Made by a program: the position numbers and the translations under genes. This document shows, piece after piece, positions 11,920 through 24,476 of a stretch of 64,000 bases of DNA. The stretch covers positions 434,001 through 498,000 of the forward strand of contig VUYT01000006.1 in NCBI GenBank assembly GCA_008802785.1, written 5' to 3'. Numbering within the stretch: the first letter of the stretch is position 1; each line of letters opens with the position of its first letter. The DNA comes from Symmetrospora coprosmae (taxonomy: Eukaryota; Basidiomycota; Cystobasidiomycetes; Symmetrosporaceae). Under the pieces are notes generated by a model, which ran no database searches, was not told the origin of the DNA, and saw nothing but the letters and a program-made list of their open reading frames with translations.

Positions 11920-14900
11920 CTAAACGCCGGAGCTTGTGGAATGGAAGAGAGCCACACCGCTGTCAATGTCACTCGCGCCCTGCCGCCGATTGCCGTGCAT
12001 CCCGAGCTTCTCGCTCGAGTGCTTCGTCCGGAGCTGCTTCCCGCCCGCTCCTCCTTGCGGATCGACAGATGAAAAGCTGCGTCGGCGAGTCAGGGGCGCA
12101 CGGACGGAAGGCGGAGGAGAAGGGACCGGCGAGAGTGATGCTGTAGTATTGCTGCTGGCCGAGCGGACGCGCTTGGAGTCTGGCAGGGGAAGAGGTGATG
12201 CAGTGTCCGGACGGCGGGACGAGGCGCCGGTGGCTTGGGGACCACCATGGCGTTGCGGCGCAGTCGCGCCCGCGCGGGCGAGGTAGGCTGCCGTCGGTTT
12301 AGTGAAGCCCGACGTGACGGCAGTCGGCGACACGGCACGCATCCTGCCGGCCGGTGCCGGGATGCGACCGGTGTCCGCGATGTTCTTGCCGAGGGTTTGC
12401 GGGGTCGCTCGCATGCGGTTGCTGAACTTGGCGTTCGCCAGGCCCTGCCGACGTGCTACATCCTGTGTTGAAGTTGTTCCTGCAGAGACGTTGCGCTTGC
12501 CGTTGCTGCCATTAGCAGGCGCAGCGACGCGCTTGGTCGGCGACAAGGGTGCCGTGGCCGGGGGTTGGCGCACGAGGCCAATCAGCGGGTCGACGTCGAA
12601 CGCGGGGCGGGGCTCGTCGCTAGTATATGTAAAGCTGAGGAGATGCGTATAGCTGCTCAGCTTCGAAGCTGCGCGCTCCTGACTAAAAGGGCATCTCACC
12701 TCATCCTGCTCTCGCCTCCACTCGCATTAGTTGGCTTCCGCTGTCGCCAAGAACCCGAGCTGTGGTCAAACTCCGCAGAGCCCTCCATGTCTGCGAGCTC
12801 GGCCTCGCTCTCCGACAGCGGATCCTCTTCGATTCTTTCCGATCTGCGCCGCGCGGCCTTCGCGACATCGTCCATGCTCACGATCCCCGCCCGACCCGAC
12901 GGCGTGTCCGTCTCGTCCGCCATGACCCAATGGTCGACTTTGAGATAGCGGTAGAGGTTCCGTTCTGTCCTTGCTAGCGAGACGTACCTGCTCCCGCCGG
13001 GGTGTGCGGCACCTTGCGCTGAGCTCAGAGGCAGCTTAGTGATGCCCACGCGCTGGCACCGGATCACAACGTCCGTGAAGCTGACGAGCCACACATCGCG
13101 CTTGCTGCCAACGCTCGGCTCTTTGCCGCTTTTACGGCCCGAGCTGGTCTGCTTGTGTCGCTCGCCCGGCAGGAGGTCCGAAAGCCGGCGTGATGACTTC
13201 TTTGGCTTCAACTCTGCTGCAGCGGACTGTGCTTCTTCAATGGACTTGAGATTGCGGCCGGTGTCTGAGAAGGTCCGACGCGCAGCGGCGAGCCCTGGCG
13301 CCGGCGAAGGCGCCCACATTGCTGCTTCGCTGAGCAAGAGGCGATCTGGCCTAGGAGTCAGAAGAGCCTGCGATAATGAAAGTAACAGCTATATCAGTCC
13401 CGTTCTGATTGGTATTGCGCATTATCCAGCTCACCCGGTCATTGACACCCTCAATGCGCGCCCAGCAGTCTCGAGTCCGAGCTCGGTCCTCCTCAGACAC
13501 CTTCTCATTCTCGATGCTCTTGACGATGGCATCGATCTCGTAGGCCAGCTATGGTGTGACCAGCAACACACTGTCAGCTCTGCTACGCAGTGCGGAGCGG
13601 CCGTGGACTACTTACAGCTTGTGTTGCATCGTAGTCCCGTGTAGAGGGGTCAGTGCTGTGAGTGGTCAATGGTCAGCAACCGGCACTGGCTGCATCCGCT
13701 AGATCTGTTCTAGCAGCAACGTACTGGTATAGCAGACTCTGAAACAAGAGGGGATACTTGAGAAGCCGCTGGAAGGGCTGGCTCAGGCAGATTGCGAGAC
13801 CAGGCACGCCTCGCACGGCCGCCTCCTCTTCTAGTCTCTGCAACTCACAACAAGGTCGGGTTAGTCGGTGGTTGCTACCAAGTGCGTAGGTGTGTTCTGC
13901 GCACCATGATGGCCCGAGCGAGCCGCTTCTGCTCTCGCAGGACGTCCTTGTCATTGAGCTTCTTGGCTCTGCCGATAAGCAGCGGCTGTACCACGTCTAG
14001 TACGTCTTTTACGTCTTGCAAAGCTTGCTCGAGATGCAGCACGTATGCCGCGTAGTGCTGCACGAGCCAGGTCTGATCCGTAAAGACGTCGGCGAGCGTG
14101 CGGACGAGGGCTGGGGAAAGGCAATGAGGAGGACCGAGATTAGCGATGTGCCAGTACATTAGGCCTATGGAGCCGATCGCGCACGGTACTGTTCTTCATA
14201 TCGCGCTCGCAGGCGCGCTGACAGCGCCGTATGCCCTTCGAGAAGCCCGTCCGCGATCGTCTCGCAGACCATTCGCAGATCCGTTGGCAGGACGACCGGC
14301 GGCAGTGGCGCCGGAGAGCCCGAGCCATGTCTCGAGAGATCAGGGATGCTAGCTTTGTGCAGCTTGTTGGGCGGAGGCGGTGCGAGCGCCTTCAGGTGGT
14401 GCCGAAAGGCGCGTGGGATGTGTACCGAGCCAATGCCGAGACCGCTATGCCCCTGCTGCCCTGCGTCTGGCTGCGAAGTAGGCGCGTCTGTGATTGGGTT
14501 TGAGCTTCCTGCGTTCCGCGAAGCATTGCTATGCATGAAGAGCGAGTTGTGCAAGCGCGAATCGAGGCTTTGCTTTGATGCTGTCGAGTTCCAGGCGTGT
14601 GTCGCGCTTGTGCTGGGTCCCGCACCCAGCTCTCCGTGTGTGCCGTCGCTCTGCAGGCTCGTCTGCCCCGTGTTGGTTGTGCCCTCGGACGCTGTCGTCC
14701 CGCCTGAGATATCCCTTCTAGTCCGGCTGCTGCCGCTCCTGTCGTAGCCGAGCGACGAGCCAAGCCCCGGGCTAGCGTGACTGTGGCTGTGCGCGTCGGT
14801 CGCAGTAGTCCGGGTGGTCGTCGTGCTCGCTGCGTGCCCGGCTGTGGAGTCGACAGACGTACGCCGAGCGAAACGCGCCGCGATGGGTAGGTGGTCGGCC

Positions 14901-16169
14901 GAGGCATTCACGCCGGACTGCACTGTCGTTGGCGACTGCGCGACAGACAGCTGAGAGTGACTTGCGCGGCTCTTGCTAGCGTACCCGGGATGCAAAGAAG
15001 GCGAAGTCGGCCGATGCGGTCCTCGCATGCTGTTTGGCGCGAGTTCGAGCAGAGGTGGCCGGCGGAGCTCCAGCGATGCCGTCGTCTTGACGGTGGCGTC
15101 GTGTGACACCGCAAGTGATGTCAATGATCTGACTGTTTGCGTATTGTCGTGCGAGAGTGCACCCGCATTGTCTGCAAGATGCCTCTGCAGTAGCGGGTCG
15201 AGGTAGTTCTCCTTGAGTGACTGCGAGCACGGAAGACAATACCGTTACATAACTCGCTGCGGGGATTTTGGAGGCGAGCTGGCCACTCACGAGCAGCTCC
15301 TGCACGTATCGCTCCTCGGAGCAGACCATTTCAAACAGCACTTCTTGCCTGGTACGCTCCCGTTCCCCTAGGTTCTCGACCAGCTCACCGTCGGTGATTT
15401 CCGACCACGTGAGATGCTGCGCCATTCCGGTCGATGTCCCTCTGTCCTGCTGAGCGTTGTTGATGTCGCGGGCGTACGTGGCGAGAATGGCGAGATTCGG
15501 GTAGTAGGCCGTCGAAGATGGACTGGTTGTCCCGCTGTAAAACCCAGGCCCGTGCGAGTGCGAGCCAAACGACGAGCTCGACGTAGAAGCCGTCGTGTGC
15601 TGCGAGAGCGAGGTTGCAGACCGCTCGTTCGGGTCCGAGAAGCGGGGGATGTCCCCTCGGATGGGTGAAGTGGCCGACAGGCGAGGCGCCCGGAGCGTCG
15701 CGGCGGCGCCATGTCCGACTGTGAGGCCTTCGGAGCGAGGATGCGGATTGTTGAGCGATGACCTGCGCTGGAGCGGTTGCGATGGGATCGGTATCGGGCT
15801 ACCTGTCTGCGGTGAGGCCCCGCGAACAGGGAAGCAGGCCAGCCCGTGAGACGGTCCACCATGATGCGACAGGACGGACTGGGCGTCATCGATGTTGACG
15901 GATGGGCCAGCTGCATCTGCTGATGTCGCCGGCGCCTCGTCGTAGAATTCGAGAGGGGCTGAGCGCCGCTCGACCTCTGAGGCGAAGGCGACCTGGCGAG
16001 GCGCCGGGCTGCCGTCTCCAGCGGCGGTGACCGAGCCCACTGCAGGCTTTGCGGGCACGGGCGGAGCAGCGGCTGGCGCTTTTGGCTGTACTGCAGCTTC
16101 CTTCTCCTTCTCCTTGTCTCTGCGACCCTCTTTCTCTTTGCGGCTCAGGAAGGCGTTCAGCCGCCGCAT
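11920..16169 (-). CDS. RhoGEF (Dbl-homology) protein with long insertion in the DH domain
   Basis: Multi-exon gene. The first exon (16169-15291) encodes ~290 mostly disordered residues ending in the start of a DH domain (EVLFEMVCSEERYVQELL). The next exon continues it (SLKENYLDPLLQRHLADNAG), then runs into ~300 residues of Ser/Thr/His-rich disorder before ordered sequence returns at LRMVCETIADGLL. Later exons carry LADVFTDQTWLVQHYAAY, a helix with KDVLREQKRLARA, and the DH signature ICLSQPFQRLLKYPLLFQSLL. A PH-like region follows (DVWLVSFTDVVIRCQRVG ... YRYLKVDHWVM). The basic Ser/Pro tail ends at 11920; the last junction (donor GTGAGA near 12703) restores ...RMSFTYTSDE. Such proteins load GTP onto Rho/Cdc42/Rac GTPases for polarity and cytokinesis. 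The target GTPase is not evident. Start: ATG at 16169. Confidence 0.87.
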
Positions 16170-17073
16170 CCTCCTTGCCTGGTCCCGTCAGGCCCTCGAG
16201 TCCGGCGAGCAGAGACGGGGACGCCCAGCAGCAAGATCAGCACGTCAACGATGGACTTCCAAGAGTCAATGCGATCCAAGATGTTGACAATCCGTCAAGT
16301 CAAGAATGTCAGTCCGTCAGCACCGCATCCTGGCCGTTCTCTCTCGGACCTCCTGAGTCCGCACGACCCGCGTCCGCGCCCACCCGGTCCTGGCGACCAG
16401 CGGGACGGAGCTTTTCCTCGAGAGGCATTGCAGGATGCGCAAGTGAGGGCGTGAGTATGATGGAGTTCTGATTGCGACTGTGTCATCTATGCTTTGCGCG
16501 TAAGAGTGCCATTGGTATTCTCTGGACGAAGGGGGTAGCAGAGGGAAGAAGCTCGAGGCGCCTGAACCCGGGCTGAGGCTGCAGGAAGAAAGGCAGCTCG
16601 GCGGAAGTACCGAAGGGAAAGTGACACCAGGGTGGCAGGAGAACCGCATGCGAGCTGAGCGCTGGTGTGAGATCACTCTATGCTCGATGCACACACAAGG
16701 CTCTCAGGCTGTACATGTACGGGCAACTGACCTCCGGCACGTGCCGGCGCGAAGAGGATCGTCGTCATAGAGTCGGCAGATGCGCAGCTTTCGTTCGCTC
16801 TCTTCCTTCTGCTTATGCGCACGTCCCGCTTGCTGCCCTCCACCGACCATACCAAGTCTTCTACAGGCACGTTCTCCTCTGGTCCATTGACCAACCCGTA
16901 AGTGTCGTTACTGCAGACACGAATAGCTCCAGACGAGCACGAGGCGCGGAGCTTTGCGAGAACCTCTCGCAGAGCCCTCGAAGCTCACAGCCTTGTCTTT
17001 GCTTCCACTCCTTCGCACTATCTTCGTTCCACCTCTCGCATCCTCACATCACCCGCCTTAAACAGATACCACT
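16170..17073. promoter_or_regulatory. Divergent promoter region
   Basis: About 900 bp between the divergent RhoGEF and SHB17-type genes. Pyrimidine-rich segments lie near 16800-16830 and 16990-17050. Open frames here lack domains and look like chance frames. Confidence 0.5.
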
Positions 17074-18117
17074 ATGCCTTCGCAGCCTCACCTACCCCGT
17101 ATGCCGCGCGTGTATCTCATTCGGCATGGAGAGACCGAATGGAGTCTTTCAGGGCAGCACGTATGTCTGCCTCTGCTAGCTGATGTGGCAAGCCGACTGA
17201 AGAGGTCGTTCCCGCTGCAGACCGGCAGGACCGACATACCACTGACTGAAAAGGGCGAGAGCGTCCTGAAGGAGCTCGGGGACCAAATTGTCGGTGACGG
17301 GAGTAAGTACAAGGACCTCTTTTATGCGGGCATGTATAGGTAACGCAGGCTGAAGAAGCGCCGCTTGACCTCACAGAGATTCTTGACCGTGCGTTGCCTG
17401 CTCACGGATACGCCTCATGACGCAAGCTGACACGCGATTCTCAGCCAACACGCTCTCCGAGATCATCAAGTCACCGCGCAAGCGCTGCCAGCGCACTTTT
17501 GACCTGCTCTTTTCGTCGTACTCGGGCACGCGGGACGTGTCGGGCATTCCGACCGAGACGACCGAGGCTGTGCGCGAGTGGGACTACGGCGCGTACGAGG
17601 GAATCACATCGCACGAGATCCACGAGCGGCACCAGCGCGACTGGGACATCTTTGCGCACGGCTGTCCGGAGGGAGAGAGCGTCGAGCAGATGAGCGCTCG
17701 CGTGGACGGTGTCATTGAGCGTGTCAGGCACATCCACGCGGAGTACTGGCGCAAGGTGCAGAGCGGGGAGTGCGAGGCTGGCAAACAGGGTGGAGACGTC
17801 CTCATCCTCACGCATGGACACTTCTCAAAGACTTTCTGGGCGCGCTGGATACAGGCCCCGCTGGCCACTGGCAAGCACTTCATCGTCGATGCAGGCGGAG
17901 GTGAGCGAATTTCGTCACGTACGAACGGAGGGTTGACTGAATCAATACTGACGATGTATGCACTTTAGTGAGCGTCGGCTCGTATGACCATCGTGACCTG
18001 AAGGAGCCTGCGCTGCAGTGAGTCCTTGTGCATGAAGCTGGTCTGCGCTCGACTGTTTCATCCCACTGACACACTTCAACGCGTCCTGACAGAGCACTCA
18101 ACCTGTACAGTCTCTGA
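17074..18117 (+). CDS. SHB17: Sedoheptulose-1,7-bisphosphatase, SHB17 type (histidine phosphatase fold)
   Basis: Five exons (17074-17160, 17221-17302, 17445-17900, 17969-18017, 18093-18117) total 699 nt and give 232 aa in phase. The nucleophile motif is [10 protein letters not shown], followed by [12 protein letters not shown]; then SPRKRCQRT, the acid segment [10 protein letters not shown], and the second catalytic His in [10 protein letters not shown]. The ending [23 protein letters not shown] matches yeast Shb17 rather than glycolytic phosphoglycerate mutase or Pho13-like relatives. In yeast the enzyme dephosphorylates sedoheptulose-1,7-bisphosphate and feeds riboneogenesis. This copy is shorter than the yeast protein (271 aa), mostly through missing surface inserts. 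The second Met (17101) could also serve as the start. The last exon is only 25 nt. Confidence 0.9.
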
Positions 18118-18514
18118 AGGTCGAAAATAGCAGAGTAGACAGCGAACAACCGGGAAGTCCGGAAGCCCTCCGCTGATCCTCCGCTGACATCCCTGACAGC
18201 TTGAGACGATGAGAATCCTCGCGAAGATGCGGAATTGCGGGGTTGTCGTGGAAGCCACGCGAGTGCTCGCGAGACACCCGCGAGCGGAGGGTCGGAGCGG
18301 TCCGACCGCAGCAGCGCGGATCCGTTCGACCTCGCTCCTTTTCTGCGACTTCGATGCAACGGTCTCTTCCTGGACAGCTTGAACATTCTTAAAACAATAA
18401 ACCGTCTTACTACCTCCTCCCCTCGCTCCTCCTTATACTTAGCGACTCCCTTTCCTCCCCTCACCGTTCAAACAGCTTCTCGGAACTCCGTCCGACCAAA
18501 GTCGGTCACATACA
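18118..18514. promoter_or_regulatory. Intergenic: promoter of the first polytopic membrane protein
   Basis: Contains the 3' flank of the SHB17-type gene and a strongly pyrimidine-rich stretch at about 18405-18470 just upstream of the next ATG. No gene is seen. Confidence 0.5.
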
Positions 18515-20406
18515 ATGGCTGGTCTCCAAGATGCGAACGTCGACTTCTCAGATATACTGGCTAACTTGGTGCGCTAGTCCTGACGATCGGCTGTACGATG
18601 GTCGTGTTGACACTGACAAGGATCATGCTCCTCTCAGCCTCCAGGAGTCGACCTCTTTACCGGCGTCGAGATGTTCATCGAGGCACAAGCGACGCCTGAG
18701 CTCGGAAGCGTGTTCTGGGCGACAACGTGGCTTGCTACTGCGCTCTGCGCATTCATCGCGCTTTGCATTCTGGCGGGACTAGTTTTCCGCCACAAGCGGG
18801 GACGCCTGAATCTGATTCTGTACGATGGTGCAGTAACAAGACTGGATCACAGAATCCTTGTGCCCATCCTCTGGTGCTGTGAAGCCTTATGTGCGTGCGG
18901 GCCTGCTCGATACATGCTGAAACAGTGACAGAGCTGAAGTCAACATATCTGACGACCCTCACAGTCCTTGTCGCCTTGAGTATCCAGCTGTTCTTCGCCA
19001 TGGAGGTCAAGCATGAGTACACTCCTTCTTTCGGACGGTACTGGGTAAGCTACAGCGCGCCTCCTGTACATCCTTAACCTCAACCGACAAAGCGTCGCAC
19101 ACCGCAGGGCTCCATTCACATCCCACTCATCACCTCGTACTGCCTGATCAGCGCATCAGTCGTTGCATCCGCTCCGCCTGTTCGAAGCCTCCTTGGCCGA
19201 ACCCGCTACGGCGTCGTCATCTTCAACACTGCGACCGCCTTGTTCTGCCTGGGCATCAGTGCCGCACTGCTTCCGCTTGCCTTCGAGACCGGCAGGGTCA
19301 TGTCAGAACTCTCGACCGCGCTCAACGGCGCCAAGGCGATCGCAGCAGATGCGAAGGCGAAGCAAGACATCACACTCCTGTATGGCTTGATGGATATCGT
19401 TCCTGTCCTGCTCGAGGCGGGAAAAGCGCATGTCCTCGCTGCGCAAAAGAACAGTGGGGTCGCCCTAGGCTATCTTCTCTTCTTCCTCTTGACGGGCTTC
19501 CTACCTGTTCTGGTGCTTAACAGCACCGTGCGCAGGAAGATTGATCGGCTTGAGAAGAACGGTAGGTCACGGTCTATCACGGCTCTGCTCTAGCAGCCTA
19601 ACCGGCCTGATCGGTGTCTGCCTGCAGCTACCTCGACAACCTTAGGCCAGATGAGCACCGATATCCCTATGACGCCGACCGGCGAAAGACTACCAGTTGC
19701 CATCCAGCTCGCTGCCTATGCTCACACCCAAGACGGTCGTGCGTCGGCCATCCCGCTCAAACACTCATCATCCGCATCCATGGCCACCACCCTCGTCGGC
19801 TCATCGTCCAACCACTCGAACTACGTTCCGCCGCTCCCTGTCGACCGGCCATTCGGCGGCCTCATTTCTACAGCGCCTCTGCCAGAGCAGTACGAGTCGA
19901 TTCTACGGGACAAATCGCAATCGGCCGCCGAACGGGCAGCCAGGCTCAAGCGCGCTCTCAAGCACGATCAGCTCCTCACAGCCATCTACTGCTTCCTCCT
20001 CGCATCGCTATCTACTGTCTGTCTCTTCCAGCTGTTCAAGGGTGAGCGTGAGGGACTTTGAAAAACGGGGAACGGGGAAGGCTGACTGTCTATATTCGAT
20101 ACAGACAAGCTTTCTCTCACCACTGCCCAAGACATAGCCATCAACTATGCCTGGCCCGTCTGGAACTTCATTCTTCCAGCACTCGTGATGTGTATCGCGT
20201 TCCTGGCGGATGCGTACTCCCACCACGCGTCGGAGTCATCAGCTGGCGGAAGGGGCCTCCTTCCCCGTCACTCGGGCAAGGCGTTCCAAACGCAGCCGGT
20301 TGTCAATCAGACCGTCGAGATAGCGTACGGAGAGGAACGGAGCAAGCGTGAAAAGGGAGACGACGATGATGATGAGGTACCATGGGCGACGGTCCGCTAC
20401 ACGTGA
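18515..20406 (+). CDS. Polytopic membrane protein of unknown function, paralogue A
   Basis: Not assignable to a named family. It starts MAGLQDANVDFSDILANL (exon 1) and is spliced to PPGVDLFTGVEMF. About seven or eight hydrophobic segments follow: WLATALCAFIALCILAGLVF, the LVPILWCCEAL/YLTTLTVLVALSI region, ITSYCLISASVVAS, FNTATALFCLGISAALLPL, YLLFFLLTGFLPVLVL, IYCFLLASLSTVCLFQLF and WNFILPALVMCIAFLADAY. Arg/Lys after segment one (RHKRGRL) suggests that end faces the cytosol. A Ser-rich soluble block (about 80 residues, with RPFGGLI and AERAARLKRALKHDQLL) separates the last two membrane segments from the rest. The tail carries VVNQTVEIAYGEE and an acidic stretch. It is homologous to the genes at 22636-24476 and 25106-26921 along its whole length, but is the most divergent of the three. 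Five or six short introns. Confidence 0.8.
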
Positions 20407-20523
20407 TAATCTGCATGCGGGAAGCTTGGGAGCAATACACTCGTTATGGTATTGGCCCATGCTACCAGCTGAGCACGATTGGCTGCAGTGGTCGCATCTC
20501 GCCTGTGCGCCATTGCGAGGCTT

Positions 20524-22120
20524 TCACTGAAGCTTGACTACAATCTTGCCAAAGTGCGACCCTGCGAGCGAGTATTCGTAGGCCTCCTTGAGCTGCTCGA
20601 ACGAAAAGACCTTGTCAATGATAGGCTTGATGCCAGCAAGCTCCATGGCCGAAATCATCTCGCGGTAGTCCTCGCGATTGGCTATGGCAGAAGAAATCAG
20701 CAGCCGAGACAAGAGGCAATGGCGGAAGCTGGGAAACTCACAGACGAATGTGCCGCGCACATTTACGCCTCCGCCTAGGATGCGCATTGCGATGTCTTTG
20801 AGAGCAACACGTATGTCAGCCCAAAGACTCTTAAGACAGAGCATGCTGTGGTATGAAAGCTCACCGTCTTTGAGCACCTTATCGTTGTCGCCGAGCTCCT
20901 TGAGCGAAGAGAGGAAGCCAGATACCGCCACGAGACCGCCTTGCTTGGTCGATGCCACGCTCTTGCCGAGAGTGAGCATGCCTCCGATCTCGATGACAAA
21001 GTCGCACTTGCCACCCGGAGCCTTCTTCTCCACTTCCTTCTCCCAATCCGGGTGGGTCCGGTAGTTGATGGTCTGAATCACGCTCTCATCGGCTCCAGGC
21101 CTGACAAGCTTGTCCAGATGCTCTCTGGCAGCTTTGAGCTTGTCGTCCGATGACGAGGTCACAATGATCCGAGCGCCACCTGCGAGCGCGATCTGAGGAG
21201 CACGAGAGCGCGGCGGAAGATGGATGTTAGTGATGCAGTCTTTAGCGGAGGAAGTCACGCTATTCCTACCTGCGCGGCAAAGAGCGAAACGCCGCCAGTT
21301 CCCATGCACAGGACAGTTTGGCCAGGGCGGAGCTTGGGGCTGTGAGCATAGAGTGATGTCCACGCGGTGGTAGCTGCCGTGCCGAGACTTGCGGCCTCTT
21401 CGTACGTCATGTGCTTGGGGATGTGGAGCAGCTCGGCTTCTTCAGAGATGTAGAACTCTGACAATGCGGTAGGTGTGCAAGGTGTTGAAACAAAGATCAG
21501 GTTTCGACGCCACGCAATGCTTGAGGTCATCAGGCGCTCACCTCTGGCAACGCCATCAACTCTAAAGCCCATGCTGCGGCTGCGGTTCTCTGGTCGTGGA
21601 TCTGTCGTCTGTGTGTTTGTGGGTGGTACGTCAAGAAACATGCAAGTGTACAGACGTCAGCACTGGAAGAAAGTGCAGATTGCCTAAGGAAATGTATGGA
21701 CTCACAAAGTGGTGTCCAGTGTGCACAATGGAGGTCACCCTGTCTCCAACCTTGAAGGCAGAGACGGCATCGCCAATTGCCACTACCTCACCGGCCCCGT
21801 CTGTGTGTCAGAATAGAGGTGAGTAATACACCTCATTTCTTTGCACGGCTGCGGGAGCGCAAGGCGCGGCCCTTTCTAAGGTCCGCGGACCTTCATGCGG
21901 CGCGCAACCTACCGGAAACAACAACACGCCCCTCAGCGGGAGGGACAGCGGCGGGATACTGCCCCTTTGTGAAGAGTCCATCTCTTGCATTCAAGCTGAG
22001 CGCATGGACCTTGATGAGGACCTCGTGGGCGTTTGCGACCTTTGGCTTTTCGGCGTCGACGAACTGGAGCGCGTCCGGGCCCTTAGTCTCCTTGATGATC
22101 CACTGCTTCATGCTGGTCAT
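20524..22120 (-). CDS. MDR-family NAD(P)-dependent oxidoreductase, zinc-less quinone-reductase-like
   Basis: Medium-chain dehydrogenase/reductase. Exon 1 (from ATG 22120) has the GroES-like domain start (MKQWIIKETKGPDALQFVD, then HEVLIKVHALSLNARDGLF). The usual catalytic Cys/His zinc ligands of alcohol dehydrogenases are replaced (SLNARD where zinc enzymes have the Cys), and no structural four-Cys lobe is seen. The Rossmann motif is LCMGTGGVSLFAAQ, followed by IALAGGARIIVTSSSDDKL. The C-terminus has IDKVFSFEQLKEAYEYSLAG and GKIVVKL, typical of the family. The gene has at least five introns and ends at 20524, 117 bp from the convergent membrane-protein gene. NADPH as cofactor is likely but not proven; the substrate is unknown. 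Confidence 0.87.
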
Positions 22121-22635
22121 GTTGGATGTCTGTGATCCTCGAAGCGGATTGTACTACGGTGTGATCTCTGATTGGCTCGGGCTGAGGTGTCAACACGGCA
22201 CGGGAGCTGTGTGCAAGAAAGGGTAAGAGGGAGAGAGAGACAGAGCAGGGGAAGGACGACACTCTGTGGCACAATGTGCCAAGGATCTGTGCCACTGAGG
22301 ATATTCGGTCTGCGATATATGTTTATAGGCTGGCTGACTGGGCTGACGGCCGTCCTCGGGCTTGAAGCCAGTGAGTAAGCAGGCCACTTCGCCGAGCGTG
22401 TCACAAGTGCGCGTCATAGGATGACATTCTCCGCTGGCTCTTGCGTTACGTTGGGTCACAGCTCGCACTTCTGGATACGGTGGTCCAGCATGGAGAAAGG
22501 CGGAGGTGTTGAGCTCTAGAGAACCTTGGGTCCCTGCTGTCGTGGGCCTCACAACGGTGGCAAGGGTCGACTTGCGCCAATTCCCACGGACCCTTCTGAT
22601 ACCACCCAGGCCGCACAAAGCTACAGATACAGTCA
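22121..22635. promoter_or_regulatory. Intergenic: promoter of MDR gene, 3' flank of paralogue B
   Basis: A purine-rich tract at about 22217-22255 (pyrimidine-rich on the minus strand) sits upstream of the leftward MDR gene start and resembles the pyrimidine tracts before other genes of the window. No gene is seen. Confidence 0.45.
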
Positions 22636-24476
22636 TTACGCATACCGACGGTAGTCATGCTTCTTCTCGCCTAGCTGACCTTCCTCAACGACCTCGATCA
22701 CGGTCTGCGAAAGCTGAATGGTCGAAACTTGATGCCCGGTGACCATCCAGGCCGACTGCCCAGTCCTGCTTGTTGCAGTGATGTTGGCCATCTCGCTGTC
22801 AGTGGTGACGTGGCGCACAGCATCGCGGAGGAGGATGCAAGAAAGGGCAAGGTAAGGCACCGCGAAAGAGTATATCTGAAAGCGCAAAGCATGGAAGTCA
22901 GCTAGATATGCTCGGAATCAACGAACTCTTACGACAAACCTCCCAGCACCATGCGATGCTCAAGTCCTGCGTGATCGGCAGCCGCTGTGACAGGCCCGTA
23001 GCATGCCAGAAGCCATTGCTGGTCATTGCTGCGCATCCGAACACGCCTTCCTGTCAGTACCTTACCTCCTTCGCGCGACATGCATTGCGAGACACAACTG
23101 ACCTAAGAGTAGTCCCGCATATGTGGCCAGCAGGGCATTCTCGCGCGCGAGGGCCTGTCTCAGTCGCTTTGCTTTCTCGCTGGAAGTGAAGCTGCCGTCC
23201 AGAAAGTGCTGATATACATTCGGGACTGATGAAGTTGCTGCTAGATTCGTGAAGGGGCGATCCTTCGGTAGCTGAGGCTTGAAGGGTAAGCGAGGCTGAT
23301 CGGTATTGTGTGGCTCACCACGGCTTTGAAGCGGAATGTGGATGGAGAGGTGGGTTGCCGTATCGAAGGAAGCTTCAGGGCAGCTCGGAGACGGGGCAGA
23401 GGCTGCGAGATCGAGATACACGATTAGCTATACCCACCTCTGGTCGAAAAGTGTATAGCGCGCGCCCTACATTGCCCATCCTCTAATCTTGCGACCTTGC
23501 TCTGGATCGTCCGCATGAGCGAATAGGCGGGCCAGATGGCAGTGATCAGGAAGAAGAAGCTGTACACGCCACCTCCTGGATACTCCGACAGCTCCGAATG
23601 CCAAAGGCTCTTGACTGAGAACGCAGCAGGTACAGCCCATTGGTCAGCGGCTTGTGAGTGGCTGAGTCAACAGATACAGCTTACCCAAGACTGCGAGTGC
23701 ATCTGACAAGAGGAAGAGCTGGCTCATGTCGTTGGCCGCTCGTGCCGCTTCAACAACCCGAACAACTTGCTCATAGCCCTCTTGCGCTAGGGCGAACTGC
23801 GACCCCGTGTAATACATGGCGGGGACGATTCCGGCCATGAAGACAATGCTGCCGACGAGGAGAATGCTATTCAGGAGGATGATCGATGGAAGCGACCTTG
23901 TTGAACGGTTCTCTAAGTGACCGCCTGGGCCGGCACCATTGAACATGACGAGCCATCGACGGATGCGTGGCGAGCTGGTTACGGGCCCAGCCCAGACAAC
24001 TGCGAACGGGACGATGAGCGTGGCCGGTGTAAACCACCAGAACCTGCCGACTTCTGCGGTAAGATGGCGAGTCTTGATGTCGCGCTCGAGTAGCGCAGTC
24101 AGAACGATCATGGCTGGAGGGTCTAGTCTCAGCTTACAGGAGCATCACAGAGAGGAGTGGAGACACTATACCCAAGGCGCTCACATGCTGCTGTTATCGA
24201 CCAGAACAGGGGTACCCAGGTCTTAGGCGAAGGCCGGACTATGGCAGGGCCGTCGTGGATGAACCAGCTCAAGCGACCTTTGCGTGCTCGAATGAGAAGT
24301 GTAGCAACGCTCATAAGTATCCCTAGCCCCATCGCGCCTGTCGCAATGTGGGCTTGAGTCCAGAAGCCGTCCGACATGCGAGGATAGACTTGCGAGCCGA
24401 TCTCGCTCAGGACGAAGTCGAACACGTTGACATCCGCCGGCAGAGCTAGCACAGCTTCGAGGAGCTGCTCGGCCAT
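22636..24476 (-). CDS. Polytopic membrane protein of unknown function, paralogue B
   Basis: Starts at 24476 (MAEQLLEAVLALPADVNVFDF). The first membrane segment is IATGAMGLGILMSVATLLI, followed by RARKGRLSWFIHDGPA. Later exons give LTALLERDIKTRHLTAEVG, FWWFTPATLIVPFAVVWAGP, ILLNSILLVGSIVFMAGIVP, and a helical loop with GYEQVVRVVEAARAANDMSQ. Near 23420-23060 lies the soluble block HLSIHIPLQ ... LPFKPQLPKDRPFTNLA ... SSEKAKRLRQALARENALLA, then two membrane segments. The tail is STIQLSQTVIEVVEEGQ followed by a basic end. It aligns closely with the next gene to the right and more loosely with the gene at 18515. About six introns are needed; their exact borders were not all resolved. No family name can be given. 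Confidence 0.78.
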
